This document shows positions 1-10,549 of a stretch of DNA of 64,000 bases, one piece after another; the stretch's first letter is position 1, and each line of letters starts with the position of its first letter. This DNA is from Euclidia mi (Eukaryota > Arthropoda > Insecta > Lepidoptera > Erebidae), in the NCBI GenBank assembly GCA_944739405.2, contig OX123183.2, positions 96,982,729 through 97,046,728 on the forward strand. The letters are read 5' to 3'. The notes beneath the pieces were generated by a model. That model made no database searches. It was not told the origin of the DNA and saw only the letters and a program-made list of their open reading frames with translations. A program made the translations under genes and the position numbers.

Positions 1-592
1 TTATGGCGTTACCGTAAAAACACTGTTGTGGAACTCGAAATAAAAAATAAATTACGCCTCCAAATAGTACAATAACACAGAAAATTTCCCGTAAACAAAC
101 TCTAAAATCACATGCGGCAACTCTCCAAACAGTCATTAGAACTTTGTATCGTTCATTACAGTGTGTTTACTTTGAATAACATTTACGTTAAAAGCTTTTT
201 TCTCATTGATATAAATGACGTCGTCTGGGCATCGAACGTTGGACATTTATCACATGGAGCGAGCGGATGCATCGTTTGTTTGGTGTCCGTTCTAATAAAT
301 GACGGAACGATTTTGGTCATTTTCATCTAACTCGTGTGGTTCTGTGTCCGAGGAAAGAATGGGAGGCCAAAGTAATTATTGCGGTGATTTGTTTTTTTTT
401 TACATATAATACGAGGATGTTGAGGTGGAATCTACGAATACATTTATATAAGATAGGTTTGTTTTTGTATGAGAATTGGTCTGGCTATTCATCGGCTATT
501 TTAAGTTGCTCTCCTAAAGTATCCAAAGGCCACAAAATACGTTGATTATTTTGTAAATTTATGAACAAAATAAAACTAACTTTACTTTTCAG
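1..592. other. AT-rich sequence, no gene seen
   Basis: No recognisable repeat or coding region. Short ORFs here have no protein-like composition. A pyrimidine-rich stretch ending in CAG at 590-592 could be a splice acceptor, which would make this intronic sequence. Confidence 0.4.
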
Positions 593-663
593 GTTCTACA
601 TCTTTAGTATCTTCCTTGGAGGACAGCGATGGTTTTAGCGGGGAAAGCCCACAATGTCCATAG
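593..663 (+). CDS. Possible 3'-terminal coding exon of an unidentified host gene
   Basis: A good acceptor (CTTTACTTTTCAG, ending at 592) is followed by an open frame. After two leftover bases of a split codon it reads STSLVSSLEDSDGFSGESPQCP and then TAG at 661-663. The serine- and acid-rich composition resembles the tail of a regulatory or signalling protein rather than a random ORF. The sequence is not inside any repeat I recognise. A second frame is also open for about 14 codons, so the frame choice is a judgement. No upstream exon is visible in the window, no polyadenylation signal stands out downstream, and I do not recognise the protein. It may be chance. Confidence 0.25.
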
Positions 664-854
664 AAGAAAATCAGCTGGAAATACAAATCAAAGAGTAGCG
701 GAGGGGACGGCCCGCATCAGAGCTTCCACCAGTAGAAAAAGCCAGTGAAATATTACTGAGATGGTAAAGACCGAATAGCTGGTAAACACAATGTACCTGG
801 TTTTGGACACACAATCCACATCAAAATCACTTATTTTATCCATACATATCTATA

Positions 855-986
855 CTATCCCAGTCCACTGCTGGATGTAGGTCTCTCTCAATTAAAATCA
901 CAATAACCTTGTGAGTCAATAGCAGAATTTTGCTTACTATATACCACGCTGGCCAGACGGCCAGCGACAACCCGTCTGGGTAGATA
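855..986 (-). repeat. SINE family D fragment
   Basis: On the minus strand this reads through 'ggccagcgtggtata' and ends near 'tagtccagcagtggac'-like sequence. That is the same order as the better copies at 32529-32761 and 8506-8796. The 3' part is degraded, and a palindromic MITE abuts its 5' side. Confidence 0.55.
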
Positions 987-1190
987 TAGGGTCGGCACAG
1001 ACGAGTCACCGACCACAGCCACTGGTGGCTAGCGACAGCCACTTAACACACTTTTTTCATATATTTTGTATAGACGCGCCGCACACGTGTGGCCGGTGGC
1101 GGCCACTCGCTACAGAAGTAAAATATATGAAAAGTGGCTGTCGCTGGCCACCAGTGGCTGTGGTCGGTGGCCCGTTTGCGCCGACCCTTA
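987..1190. mobile_element. Palindromic MITE, about 204 bp
   Basis: The two halves are inverted copies. The left begins 'agggtcggcacagacg' and the right ends 'cgtttgcgccgaccctta'. Both arms carry 'caccgaccacagccactggtgg' split only by small differences, and they extend to the 'catatatttt' near the centre. The arms are about 75 nt, so the element folds on itself almost completely. It has no coding capacity. The short ORFs on both strands here are products of the palindrome. The TSD is not clear. Confidence 0.7.
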
Positions 1191-1404
1191 GGGTCTGATT
1201 TAGAGTTTTCTTCTCTTCACATAAATATTATTTGCTCCATATATCATCTCGATGGAGTCAGTCTTGTAGGCTCGCTTAGAGTAAAATTACAGTGTAGGTA
1301 TTTAATGGCATCGAAGTGTGAGTTTTGCAGTCCACACGTTGATTTTTACTCGTTTTCGAGTAAAACTTTCGAGTAAAACCGTGTGTCAGTAGTGAGCATA
1401 AGTC

Positions 1405-1480
1405 ACCTCTTACGACAGCTACAGAATGTTATGAAGTAGTGACACTTCGTATTCTTAATCCATCACGATTTGGTGCCATA
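1405..1480 (-). repeat. Diverged SINE family D fragment
   Basis: 'cttacgac', a gap, then 'cgtattcttaatcc' and 'catcac' follow the order seen in the minus-strand copy at 8506-8796 (cttacgacaccc, then gtattcttaatccgtcacc). It is old and partial. Confidence 0.4.
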
Positions 1481-2032
1481 ACATCTTATGACAGTCACCA
1501 GACCGTGATCAGTGATTATACAGAAATAATATTACAGTTCATTGACTTTGACCATCATTACGTGTGTATTTCGTAAACTAATGATGACTATTTTTAGTAC
1601 AATAGTCTTTCATTGATCACCAAACTATGGACAAGGTTAAGCAGTCTAGTCACGGTCAAGTTCTAGCGATCGGTGACCTGTGCGCGACACACAGCTCATT
1701 TCTAATTTTGAATCGCCACATGACTAATTTAGGAGATACGACAAAATATAGCACTTTTTGATGAAGTTGACTAGCATGTTAAATCACAATATTAGTATCC
1801 TATTTTGTTTTTAATAATACTCACATTATTTCTGCCTTATAACACTACTAGCAATATGTTAACTTATAAAAATTCGGGCAAGTGCGAGTCTGACCCGCGC
1901 ACCGAGGGTTTCGTACGCATTTTACCTTATTTGAGGTTGGTGCTAATTACGCTAGTCCTCTAAATCTCTATGAGCGCCCATACAACTTAGAGGACTATCT
2001 TAAATGCAGTCTACTATGTATGTATGGGGACA
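1481..2032. other. No gene or clear repeat seen
   Basis: AT-rich sequence with short tatg microsatellite runs near 2010-2025. No coding signal. Confidence 0.4.
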
Positions 2033-2534
2033 CCCTTAAATTTTCCACTTTTTTTATTTTTTGTAATTTTTCCTTTATTTGTGCTGTAAGACTCTGCTTA
2101 TGGCCAAATTTCGTGATTCTAGTTCAACGGGAACTACCATATAGGTTTTCGACCCAAAACCTATAGGGTACTTACGGTTGACCTAGAATTGTAAATTTTG
2201 GTTAAAACCAAGGTCTTACAGCACAAGTAAAGGAAAAATTCAAAAAATTAAAAAAGTTGAAAATTAAGGTTAATTTTGGTACTTACAAGTTTTCGCAAAA
2301 ATCTAATTTTGACCATATCTTTTTATCGGGTTGACCCGGGACCCTGATTTTTATACACCTAATAGGAACCATAGACCCCAGTATAAATTTATATAAATCT
2401 GGTATAAATTTCAATTTGCTAGGTCCACCCGTTCCTGAGAAAATCGGTGGTGACACACGGACAGACAGACAGACGGACAAGAAAGTGATCTTATAAGGGT
2501 TCCTTTTGTTACCTAGTGAGGTACGGAACCCTAA
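2033..2534 (-). repeat. Lepidopteran dispersed repeat with 'gggttccgtac' start
   Basis: On the minus strand it opens 'gggttccgtacctcac', continues through a run of 'gtccgtctgtctgtctgtccg', then 'ctcaggaacgggtggac', and ends in a long foldback. The segments at 2033-2092 and 2214-2275 are inverted copies sharing 'aatttttcctttayttgtgctgtaagac'-type sequence. This matches the layout of a repeat I know as very common in Lepidoptera. I do not know its superfamily. The 65-codon ORF on this strand is just the repeat read through. Confidence 0.65.
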
Positions 2535-3795
2535 AACTAATATGTATTCTTAAATAGACACGTATTGAAGATAAATACACCCACACAAAGAACAAATAAT
2601 TGTGCTCATCCCACAAAGATTTGTTCTGAGGGACAATTGAACCCACTTTCAACTAAAAGAAGAAAATTAGCGTCACGACTAAACAGACCAACAGGCCAAT
2701 TAATATAGTTACAAGATAATACCTACTACAGTCGCCATCTTTCACAGAGATGAGACGTCTATCACCGAACTGTCACTTGAAATCCGAGACTTCACTTATC
2801 ACGCAATATGACCGTACATTACCCATGCCTTATTATACACAAGGCGCTATAATTTCTTTAAAATTATTAATATTACTCGAAACCCCATCTAGAGCACTAT
2901 AACACATTACTTTTATTACGGCCGGTGAGGCCAGTCGGCAGATATACGAGGAAAACTAAACTTTATTCACGGGCAAACCCAGCGTAGATCTTGTATCAGC
3001 GTTCATTGACCGTGAAACCGAGATACTGATATGATGCATCACCTGAGAATGTATACTGTGAATACTTATGTATATAAAAAACATCCGTTTATGTTATTTA
3101 TCAAATCGAGCCTATTATATCATACTTACTGTCTTAAATATGGCCTCGGGAAATCTCTTAGAATTTGCTGCGTCAGTGCTGTCATTAAGCTAGTAGTTGT
3201 ACATAACCGTGACACACGAAATATCCATGTAAGTATATTAACAACGTGATACGCAAAATTGTATTTTACTGCGCAAATAAGACTCATCTGTAATAGACGT
3301 GAGCTCTGTTTCGCTTACCGTCAAATGGCAAACACGTTTCCAAATATTTTTGAACCAATTAAATTTAACCAATGAAAGCTTTGTTTCAGCATTATCCAAA
3401 ACCTTGTAATAGGTATAAGAAAAAAACACCAGCTAGACTAAATATAAACTATTTCCTACACACATCTTGCATGATAGAACCAAAAAATTTGATTATTTTA
3501 TTACTTTATACACTTTGATATTCTGTGAGAACATAATTATATAAGTAACGAGTTTTCCGGACTTTCCTCAGTAATTTACCTAAAGATGGGAAAATGCTAC
3601 CCGTGCAAGTGATAAAAAACAGTAAATAAAATTTTACAACGTGAGTCATGCAAACGAACAAAACGGGGCAGCACCGGTATAAGTATCGAAAAATTAATAA
3701 AACCCTCTTGCATTCATTTAAATAACTTAATTCAAATAAGTTTTACTTAAGAATGTTTTTAAACCGCAGACGCACATTTCCGTTATTCGCTAAAC
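2535..3795. other. No gene seen
   Basis: AT-rich and free of recognised repeats. The short ORFs are not protein-like. Confidence 0.4.
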
Positions 3796-3797
3796 TA

Positions 3798-5589
3798 AGA
3801 GCGGTTTCAGATTAGCGTTTTATACGCGCGTAGGATCATTTCGCCTGTTCGCGTCCATTTAGTGCAGTTGGCAAGTTTGAAGGAGAAAATAAAAATGTTC
3901 CAGCAAATTGATGCAATGAAAAATTTATGTATTGCATTCATTATATAGTCTATTTTAATAATAACTTTCAGTTTTGTTCGTAACTTGTTGTGTTTTCTTT
4001 TAAATAGAAAAACTTCAAAATATGGCATTTTACCCAGTTTGCGTCCAAAAAATCCAAATTGCGTCCACCTGTGGACCAGTTCGCGTCCACCATCTTAGTC
4101 TTAACAATATCAGCTTTATAATCCTTCATATAAGGGTGATATTGTTAAGACAATCTAAAGGAAGATTGGCTTTTAACAATTTCTACATTTAAGATTAAAG
4201 TTATAAAAAGTCTACATTATTATCATTATTAAATCACTTTATAGAAACTATAAATACTTAACTATTTATTGTTCTCAACATCGATGGAACTTAAAATCAA
4301 AGATAAAAAATAACGATACATGTTGTCCAATATTGTGGTCTTCGGAATAGCATAATTTTTACATAATTATGTACATATTTGTCTTATCGATTTGTTTTTC
4401 TCACGAATATTACAAAACGCTTTCTTTATTTAATCATCTTTTGTATTTTTTTTCCTTCTTCTTTCTTGTCTCCTTAGAACTCATCTTGAATAGAAAAAAT
4501 ATGGAATAAAAGAAATTAAATGTAATAATTCAATTTTAAACTCAGTCTTAATCAAAAATGTATTTTAAATTATAAAAAATATACATATAGAATGTATTTA
4601 TGCGATCATTTCTATTTCATGAAAATATGGACGCAATTTGCTATAATATTATCCCTTGCAGGTATAGTTTGCGTCCATTTGTGATCGATTATTATATCGA
4701 TTGTATCTTTTATTACAATCATAATAATGTGGACGCAAATTGGTCATTACAATTGCATACTATTAATGTTAAAATAAACAAAATCCCAATTTCTCTCTCA
4801 TATTTTAATCACATAAAAATAAACAACTAAAGAAATCATAAATGTACGAGTTCGCGTCCATTGTGGACGCAAAGTGGAAGTTTTATAAATTCGGTGGTGT
4901 AATTCGCGTCCACCTTATTTTAATTGTTAACTATAAAAAAAAAAAGCTAATTCATAATGCATACTATTCGTCTTTTCATTATTAATGTCTAGAAACAGCT
5001 ATGTATCCTAAAATTCACATAAAACAATAAAATACTTACCGTCAAACACGCCGCTGCACACTATTTTTTTATTTATATCCCGCGTATCTGCACTCTTTTG
5101 TTGAACAACCGAGATTAACTAATTTTTTTAAACAGGATAAGCTGGGCGCACGGAACTTTTGTCTATTTGTGCGTGTCTCTTATACGTCGAGGTATTGGCG
5201 ATACTGACTTTTCATTTTATTAGTGTGTTAGTATATTTATTTCCGAGCATTTTTAAAGGGAGGTCCGCAAAATGGACGCGAATAGGGGGGTGGACGCGAA
5301 CAGGCGAAATGACCCTATAAGCTCGTTTTTGGAAGTGCATATAGGCGCGTATAGGCGCGCCTTTTGGCACACGCGCAACTCGTACGAGCGTTGATGCGCT
5401 TCTAAGCTCGTATAACCACGAGCCGTCAGAATCCATGTTGACACTGACAAGACGTCACTACCATTTCGAGCGAACACGCCCGTTTACGTGAATCTGGTTT
5501 TTTGAAGCGCGTAATGTAGCGCGCGTGTAAGCGCGTATGCTGAAACGACTGTATACGCGCAGAAAAATACGCTAATCTGAAACCGCCCT
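3798..5589. mobile_element. Outer MITE, split by an inserted element
   Basis: The terminal inverted repeats are AGAGCGGTTTCAGATTAGCG at 3798 and its near-perfect complement ending at 5589 (one mismatch). They are flanked by TA at 3796-3797 and 5590-5591. Without the insert at 3833-5315 the element is about 0.3 kb. Its right part (5318-5589) is rich in gcgcgta and cgcgtat motifs, and the left counterpart is only about 35 bp. No transposase is present. The TA duplication fits a Tc1/mariner-type element, but a dinucleotide TSD is weak evidence. Confidence 0.75.
3833..5315. mobile_element. Inner TA-flanked TIR element with dispersed GCGTCCA motifs
   Basis: The TIRs are GGATCATTTCGCCTGTTCGC at 3833 and the complement of GGGTCATTTCGCC... 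ending at 5315. They continue into gcgtcca on both sides. TA flanks both ends (3831-3832, 5316-5317), and removing the insert restores a continuous outer MITE. Interior copies of gcgtcca/tggacgc occur at about 4045, 4060, 4083, 4628, 4671, 4731, 4854, 4863, 4902, 5272 and 5291. A hairpin lies at 4099-4150 (14 nt arms). No transposase ORF is visible, so it is a non-autonomous element of 1483 bp. Confidence 0.75.
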
Positions 5590-5591
5590 TA

Positions 5592-5901
5592 ACGAGATAA
5601 ACAAAATAAATAACGAGTGTGCAGGCCTAAAGATTACATATTACAATTTTATTGAAACTTTATTCTGAACCAATCTAGTCGCAACCACAACATAAATAAG
5701 CCGGCCGAGATATTGGAGGAGACGTATGTCTGTATTTATACCTCAGAATTTATATAATAATATATTGGTTAACACGATCAAGACCCGTTAAATAAACGTT
5801 TTTGATATATTCCGAAATTAATTAATTTAAACATCACTAGTAGATCTCGAGTGTGACTTGCGAGTCGCATAGGGCTGTTATTTTTATACATTTGTATATA
5901 T
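5592..5901. other. No gene seen
   Basis: AT-rich sequence, nothing recognised. Confidence 0.35.
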
Positions 5902-6100
5902 TTTGGTCATCATCATCATCAGCCTGCTATAGTCCACTGCTGTAGTCCTCTCCAATGGCACGCCACTGAGCCCAATATCCAACTTTTCCTGTCCAGCCGC
6001 TGCCAGCCACTTTAAGTATCTCGTAACTCCAGCTAGCCTAGCGGCGTCCTACTCTTTTTTGGTAAGGCGCGGTCTCCACTCTAGAACACGACTACTCATT
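5902..6100 (-). repeat. RTE-type LINE/SINE 3' fragment
   Basis: In plus orientation it reads 'catcatcatcatcagcc', then 'tagtccactgctgtagtcctctccaatggc' with 'gccactgagcc' after it. On the minus strand this is a 3' end with a (TGATGA)n tail. It is the same family as 28023-28300, with which it shares 'ccactgctg', 'cctctccaatggc' and 'ggagaccac'-like blocks. Confidence 0.6.
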
Positions 6101-6109
6101 ACTTTTTGT

Positions 6110-6460
6110 TAGTCATCATCCTCTTAGCGTTATCCCAGTTTCAACCTGGGATCCGATAGTCTAATCGGATTTGGCTGAATATTAGCTTTTCCACGTAACA
6201 ACGGTCGGTCTGACCTCCGCAACCCGAAGGGATAGCGATTTTCCATGGTTTAAACTAGTGTCAGTTTCAAAGATCTTCATGGCAACCGGGACCGATGGCG
6301 TAACGTGCTCTCCGAGGCACGAGGCAAGCAATAATTAACAACTCAATACGCACATAACTCCGAAAAGTCAGTGGTGCGCGCCGTGGACCCGATACCCTCT
6401 GCAAGGCAGTATGTTGGTATCTCCACTAGGCTATCGCTACCTGCTGCTGCTGCTGCTGAA
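6110..6460 (-). repeat. SINE family C copy, tRNA-like head
   Basis: On the minus strand the head 'gcgatagcctagtggagatacc' leads to a box-B-like 'gtatcgggtccac', the body block 'gcgcgcaccactgacttttcgg', and a tail containing 'gctaatattcagccaaatccg' and 'aggatgatgac'. The copy at 30202-30530 follows the same order in plus orientation, which confirms a discrete family about 330 bp long. Confidence 0.75.
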
Positions 6461-7456
6461 CACGTGTGGGTACGCGGTACTATTTGTTAGTAAAATATAT
6501 AAATTCAGATTAATGACAGGGATAATATTTCAATAACTTGTGACTTTATAAATGACTCACGAAACAATCGATCTACATAATTGTAATTCCGTATCACTCT
6601 TAGGCCTTTGCGGTTCTGTTTAAAGTTGCGTCACCTGAACTGTTAAGCATGACGGTGGTCAAGTTAACCTTAAATCGCAATATATATTAGATCACCACTC
6701 TCATAAATAACTTTGTGCTGAGTGGTGCATACGTAACTCTTTATCACTGCCAGTTGACGTCTAGAGGTCAAATTCGGAAGCCATTTAAGTTCTTGACGTT
6801 TTTTGTTAATGAGTTTACTAACCACAAATATCATCAGTATGTTCCGTCACTACGAGTGGGTGTTAATACGTCAATGTGTGAGAATGTAATGTTTTGCGTT
6901 TGCTTTGATATAAAAATTTAAGGACTATTAGCAATAAAGCAAATATTAAATATATAATCAAAAAATTTACTTGCAACGTAAACTATTACAAAGACAGTTC
7001 TCGAGTGAAGAAAAACAAAGGAACAAAACAAAAGAACGCCGCACAGCGTCAAAAATTTGAACTACATACTTTATGATTACGTTCCATTCCTTACAAAAAT
7101 GCGTTCTGTGTTCCTTCCTGAAATATGCCATCTTTGACACTTTTCTTTACGAGCTATAGTTCGACATATTGACTTAGTCACTAATCTAATAAATATTGCA
7201 AAGTTAAACGTGGAAAGCCTTGTTAGTGGTAAGATTAGCAGAATGCTACGCAGGATTCCAAGTTCAAACCCAAGTCCAAAACCACTGACTTGGACACCAT
7301 CTGCAGTAGGACAAATTATAAACAGCGCTGGTGATAATGAAACGTGCACACGGTTGTATCATAACGGCATATTTTATTTCACGCTATAGGCTAATGCCGT
7401 TTCCACATAATAAAATGCAGATCTTAATTTGAACAGGTTTAATAAATCGATGAATA
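6461..7456. other. No gene seen
   Basis: AT-rich. ORFs at 6715-6921 and 7077-7349 have no recognisable domain and no splice or codon support. Confidence 0.35.
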
Positions 7457-7693
7457 GACTGCCTCGTTGGTCTCGCGGCATAAATATGCGCGTGGGATTG
7501 GGAGGTCTCCGGTTCGATAACCGGGTCGGGCAAAGTGTTAATGGGTTTTTTCGTTAGGAAATTCTCAGTAGCAGCACGGAGTCTGGAAATGAGCCCGGTA
7601 CGGCAATAGGCTCGCCCACTATTACGTGGTACCTACAAATTCTTGGCGAAATGTGGGTGTAATATAACACCTCTGCCTACCCCTTCGGGGTAG

Positions 7694-8505
7694 TTCTACA
7701 CGGTCGGCTATGCAGACGACATTACCATCCTGATCAAAGGTGACTCAGAAGACACGATCCGCAATCGGATGCAAGCAGCCATCAGGATCATGGAGGAATG
7801 GTGCAACCAACATGAACTGACGGTTAACCCCAACAAAACGGAGCTAGTACTTTTCACCAACAAAAGGAAAACCCATATATGCAAAACACCAAAACTCTTT
7901 GGAACGGAGCTTACCTTATCGAATGAAGTCAAGTACTGGGGCGTAATACTTGACCATAAGCTAAACTGGGGCAAGCACATCAGCACTAAAACAACAAAAG
8001 CATGCACAATCTTCTGGCAATGTCGGAGAATCATAGGTAAGAAATGGGGTCTCAAACCATCTATCACCCTGTGGATCTACACTGCCATTATACGCCCCAT
8101 GCTTACATATGGTGCAGTAGTGTGGTGGCCACGCACACAACTAAGCACAATCACAAAAAAGCTACAGAGCCTTCAATATAACCTACCCTGCTTGGCCACA
8201 ACAGGCTGCATGAAGACTACCCCAACAGCCGCCTTGGAGATACTACTGGAGCTAAGACCGCTGCCCCTAATGATCCAGCAGGAAGCTGGCGCTGCAGCAA
8301 TCCGTCTAGACAAGCTCGGGCTGTGGAGAAAGGATGATCGAATAACCCACGCACGCCTAAAAGGGACCTTAACCAAAGAGATCCCGATGCTAGAGGCCGC
8401 TTGCGATCTCATCCCTAAAACCTTTGTCTTTGACAAAAAATATCGCATCCAATTACAGGAGCAACACAAAGACAGCTCTGGTATACACGAAGTCAGAGTA
8501 TACAC
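7694..8505 (+). pseudogene. LINE reverse transcriptase, C-terminal part
   Basis: The frame is open from the truncation point. YADD, the metal-binding motif of the palm, lies at 7709-7720. It is followed by 'NPNKTELVLF' and 'KYWGVILDHKLNWGKHI', the usual palm-to-thumb signature, and by 'ARPMLTYGAVVWW'-like sequence (here IRPMLTYGAVVWW). Fingers and endonuclease are missing because of 5' truncation. The frame runs without a stop to the SINE insertion after RVYT, and resumes on the far side as VYTDGSK. The coding sequence was therefore intact until that insertion. ATG 7769 is merely the first internal methionine, not a true start. Confidence 0.85.
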
Positions 8506-8796
8506 TCATCATCACTTTAACAGTCCACTACTGGTCAAGGCCAATCCTTTGAAAGGCGGAAGTGGCCTACTATACCACGCTGGCCAAACGGGTTGGTATA
8601 CGGTTTGTATCAAGTTTTCCTTCTCTTACAGTGCTGTTCTCTGCATAATATGTTCCCTCTGTCGACTCTTACGACACCCATGGGATGATACGGGGTGGTG
8701 ACATTCCGTATTCTTAATCCGTCACCACACGGACAATAGTACCCATGGGATGATACGGGGTGGTGACATTCCGTATTCTCAATCCGTCACCACACG
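8506..8796 (-). mobile_element. SINE family D insertion in the LINE
   Basis: A 291 bp insert flanked by the 10 bp TSD GAGTATACAC (8496-8505 and 8797-8806). Its 3' tail, on the minus strand, is 'gtgatgatga' next to 8506. The 5' end contains a tandem duplication of about 60 bp: 'cccatgggatgatacggggtg...atccgtcaccacacgga' occurs at about 8680-8735 and again at 8743-8797. The copy at 32529-32761 has only one unit. It shares the 'gtccac...ggcc' tail with RTE-type repeats. Confidence 0.85.
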
Positions 8797-9620
8797 GAGT
8801 ATACACAGACGGCTCAAAAACGAAGCATGGGACAGGTGCGGGCGTATTCTCCCATGACTTAAATATCAACATCTCAACATCCCTTGGCACTCTTAACACC
8901 ATATTCCAAGCCGAGTGTGTTGGGATAACAAGAGCCGCAACAGCAATCGCGTCTAGGAACGTAAGTGACCTGTCTATACGCATTATCACGGACAGTGTCT
9001 CTGTACTACAAGCTCTCGGCAGCAACTGCTTTAACAGCGGCCTCATCATGGAATGCCACCCAGAGCTGCAAAAGATTGCAGAGAAGAATCGGGTTACGCT
9101 GCAATGGATTAAAGGCCACAGCAACTCCGCAGGCAATGACGCCGCAGACCAACTGGCACGGCAAGGATCGGACACAATGATAATGGGACCCGAGCCGATT
9201 GTACCGATACCGGCAAGCCAACTCAAAACGTGGCTACGCGAGAGAACCGCACATGAACACGAAAAACAGTGGGCAAACATAAAAGAATGCAGACAAACAA
9301 AAGATGCTATCCCCTGCTTGAACAAGCGACTCTCGCACAAGCTGCTGCATTCTAATAGAAAAACTCTCAAGCATCTGACAGGCATAATAACCGGCCACTG
9401 TCCACCCAACAAGCACCTATTCAACATAGGCGTTACGGACAGCCCACTGTGCAGGAGCTGCATGGAAACCGAAGAAACACCCGCTCACGTCATTCTGCAC
9501 TGCACAAGTGTGAGCGATCAACGGGCAAAGCTGCTGAACAACCACAGAACCTTGTGTGAGACTTTGAACGACATTAGCCAACTAATGGCTTTCTGGAAGA
9601 AGCTAAGGTCGTATGAGTAG
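8797..9620 (+). pseudogene. LINE RNase H domain and C-terminal tail
   Basis: Open from the TSD to TAG at 9618-9620. The RNase H catalytic set is visible: TDGS (D), FQAECVGI (E), ITDSVSV (D) and GNDAADQLA (D). The 'LQWIKGHSNSAGND' block precedes the last aspartate. These would degrade the RNA strand during target-primed reverse transcription. A C-terminal zinc-knuckle-like motif follows: LCRSCMETEETPAHVILHC. All key residues are kept, so this portion looks young. It cannot be expressed as a full protein because the element lacks a 5' end and is split by a SINE. Confidence 0.85.
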
Positions 9621-10506
9621 TCGGCGTCAATCAAGTCGCCACTTACGCACAATGGCCCAGATAAGTGCGGAAAACCCACGACCAACTAAACTAAACTAAA
9701 CTAAAACCCCTTCGGGGATACCTACAGGCGTGAGTCTATAAATAAAATTAAAATTAAAAAAATATAAATCATACAAGTGTCTGTTCTGGAGTTATCATGA
9801 TTCTATTGAAAATAATTCTGAGTAAAACAAATCTAAGAATTTATTGTCAACATAATCGATATTCATTCTGAGTAAGCATATCACTAGCCAAGTTAAAATT
9901 AGTGACCAACTACAAAGATTCAAAACGTCATTTGTATATTTATCTTTCTCTTACATTAGAATAAAATCATAAGTCAAAGTGGAAGTAAATATGTTGGGTT
10001 TCCGTTGTAGAATTTCATTTCATTGGTTCGCCAGAATGTTTGTAAGAATGCTCGCTACAACACATTCTTTTGTTTTTCTGTTTTGTAACATTCGCACGAA
10101 TGCTCATTACAGGTGCATGCTCAAGTGTATCAGCGCCATAAAAGTTCGCACCAGAGCGGTTCAAATGCTGCAAGATTTGCTTCAAATCACAATACAATTC
10201 GTCTTAAAGTACACTCGGATTTGGTATTTTGTAAGAAGCTCTTAAAAAAAAAGTAAAGTCAAACTATCAACTATTGAAGGTGACCATACAAATACGGACG
10301 AGCTATAAGTAGTTAAATTTCCAGCACCTGTAACAGAAAACATTGAAAATGTACGAATCTCGAAAATATGCAAGTGAATAATAGCCAACGCATTTGCATT
10401 CCTAAAGAGTGATACATTTTCTTTAACAACATATTTGTGAGATTATTGTTTAAAAATGTACCTACTTGGATCACACAATCACCAAAATGATCGTCGGACG
10501 ATTTTC

Positions 10507-10549
10507 AAAACGAGTATTTCACAGAAATATTCTGTGAAATACTCGTTTT
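10507..10549. repeat. Perfect inverted duplication, 19 nt arms
   Basis: aaaacgagtatttcacaga at 10507-10525 and its exact complement at 10531-10549 surround a 5 nt loop. It has no T-run or coding context. Confidence 0.9.

Larger units (their letters stand above)
7691..9706 (+). mobile_element. 5'-truncated RT/RNase H non-LTR retrotransposon
   Basis: It is bounded by an 11 bp TSD and ends in an (actaa)n-type tail at about 9683-9706. It is truncated inside the reverse-transcriptase domain, starting just before the YADD catalytic motif. It keeps the RT thumb, a linker, an RNase H domain and a C-terminal cysteine/histidine motif. An RNase H domain downstream of RT is known for I, LOA and related clades, and I place it there tentatively. 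A family D SINE (8506-8796) interrupts it between RT and RNase H. Confidence 0.85.
7457..9755 (+). mobile_element. SINE family A (head type 1), split by a LINE
   Basis: The tRNA-like head 'gactgcctcgttggtctcgc' carries an A-box (tggtctcgcgg) and a B-box (ggttcgataacc). The family body follows ('cagtagcagcacggagtctgg', 'ggcaataggctcgcc', 'attacgtgg'). The copy stops at 7690 inside the tail 'cctaccccttcgggg' and resumes at 9707 with 'ccccttcggggata', ending 'caggcgtgagtctat'. The 11 bp ccccttcgggg at 7680-7690 and 9707-9717 is the TSD of the LINE inserted between them. Confidence 0.85.
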
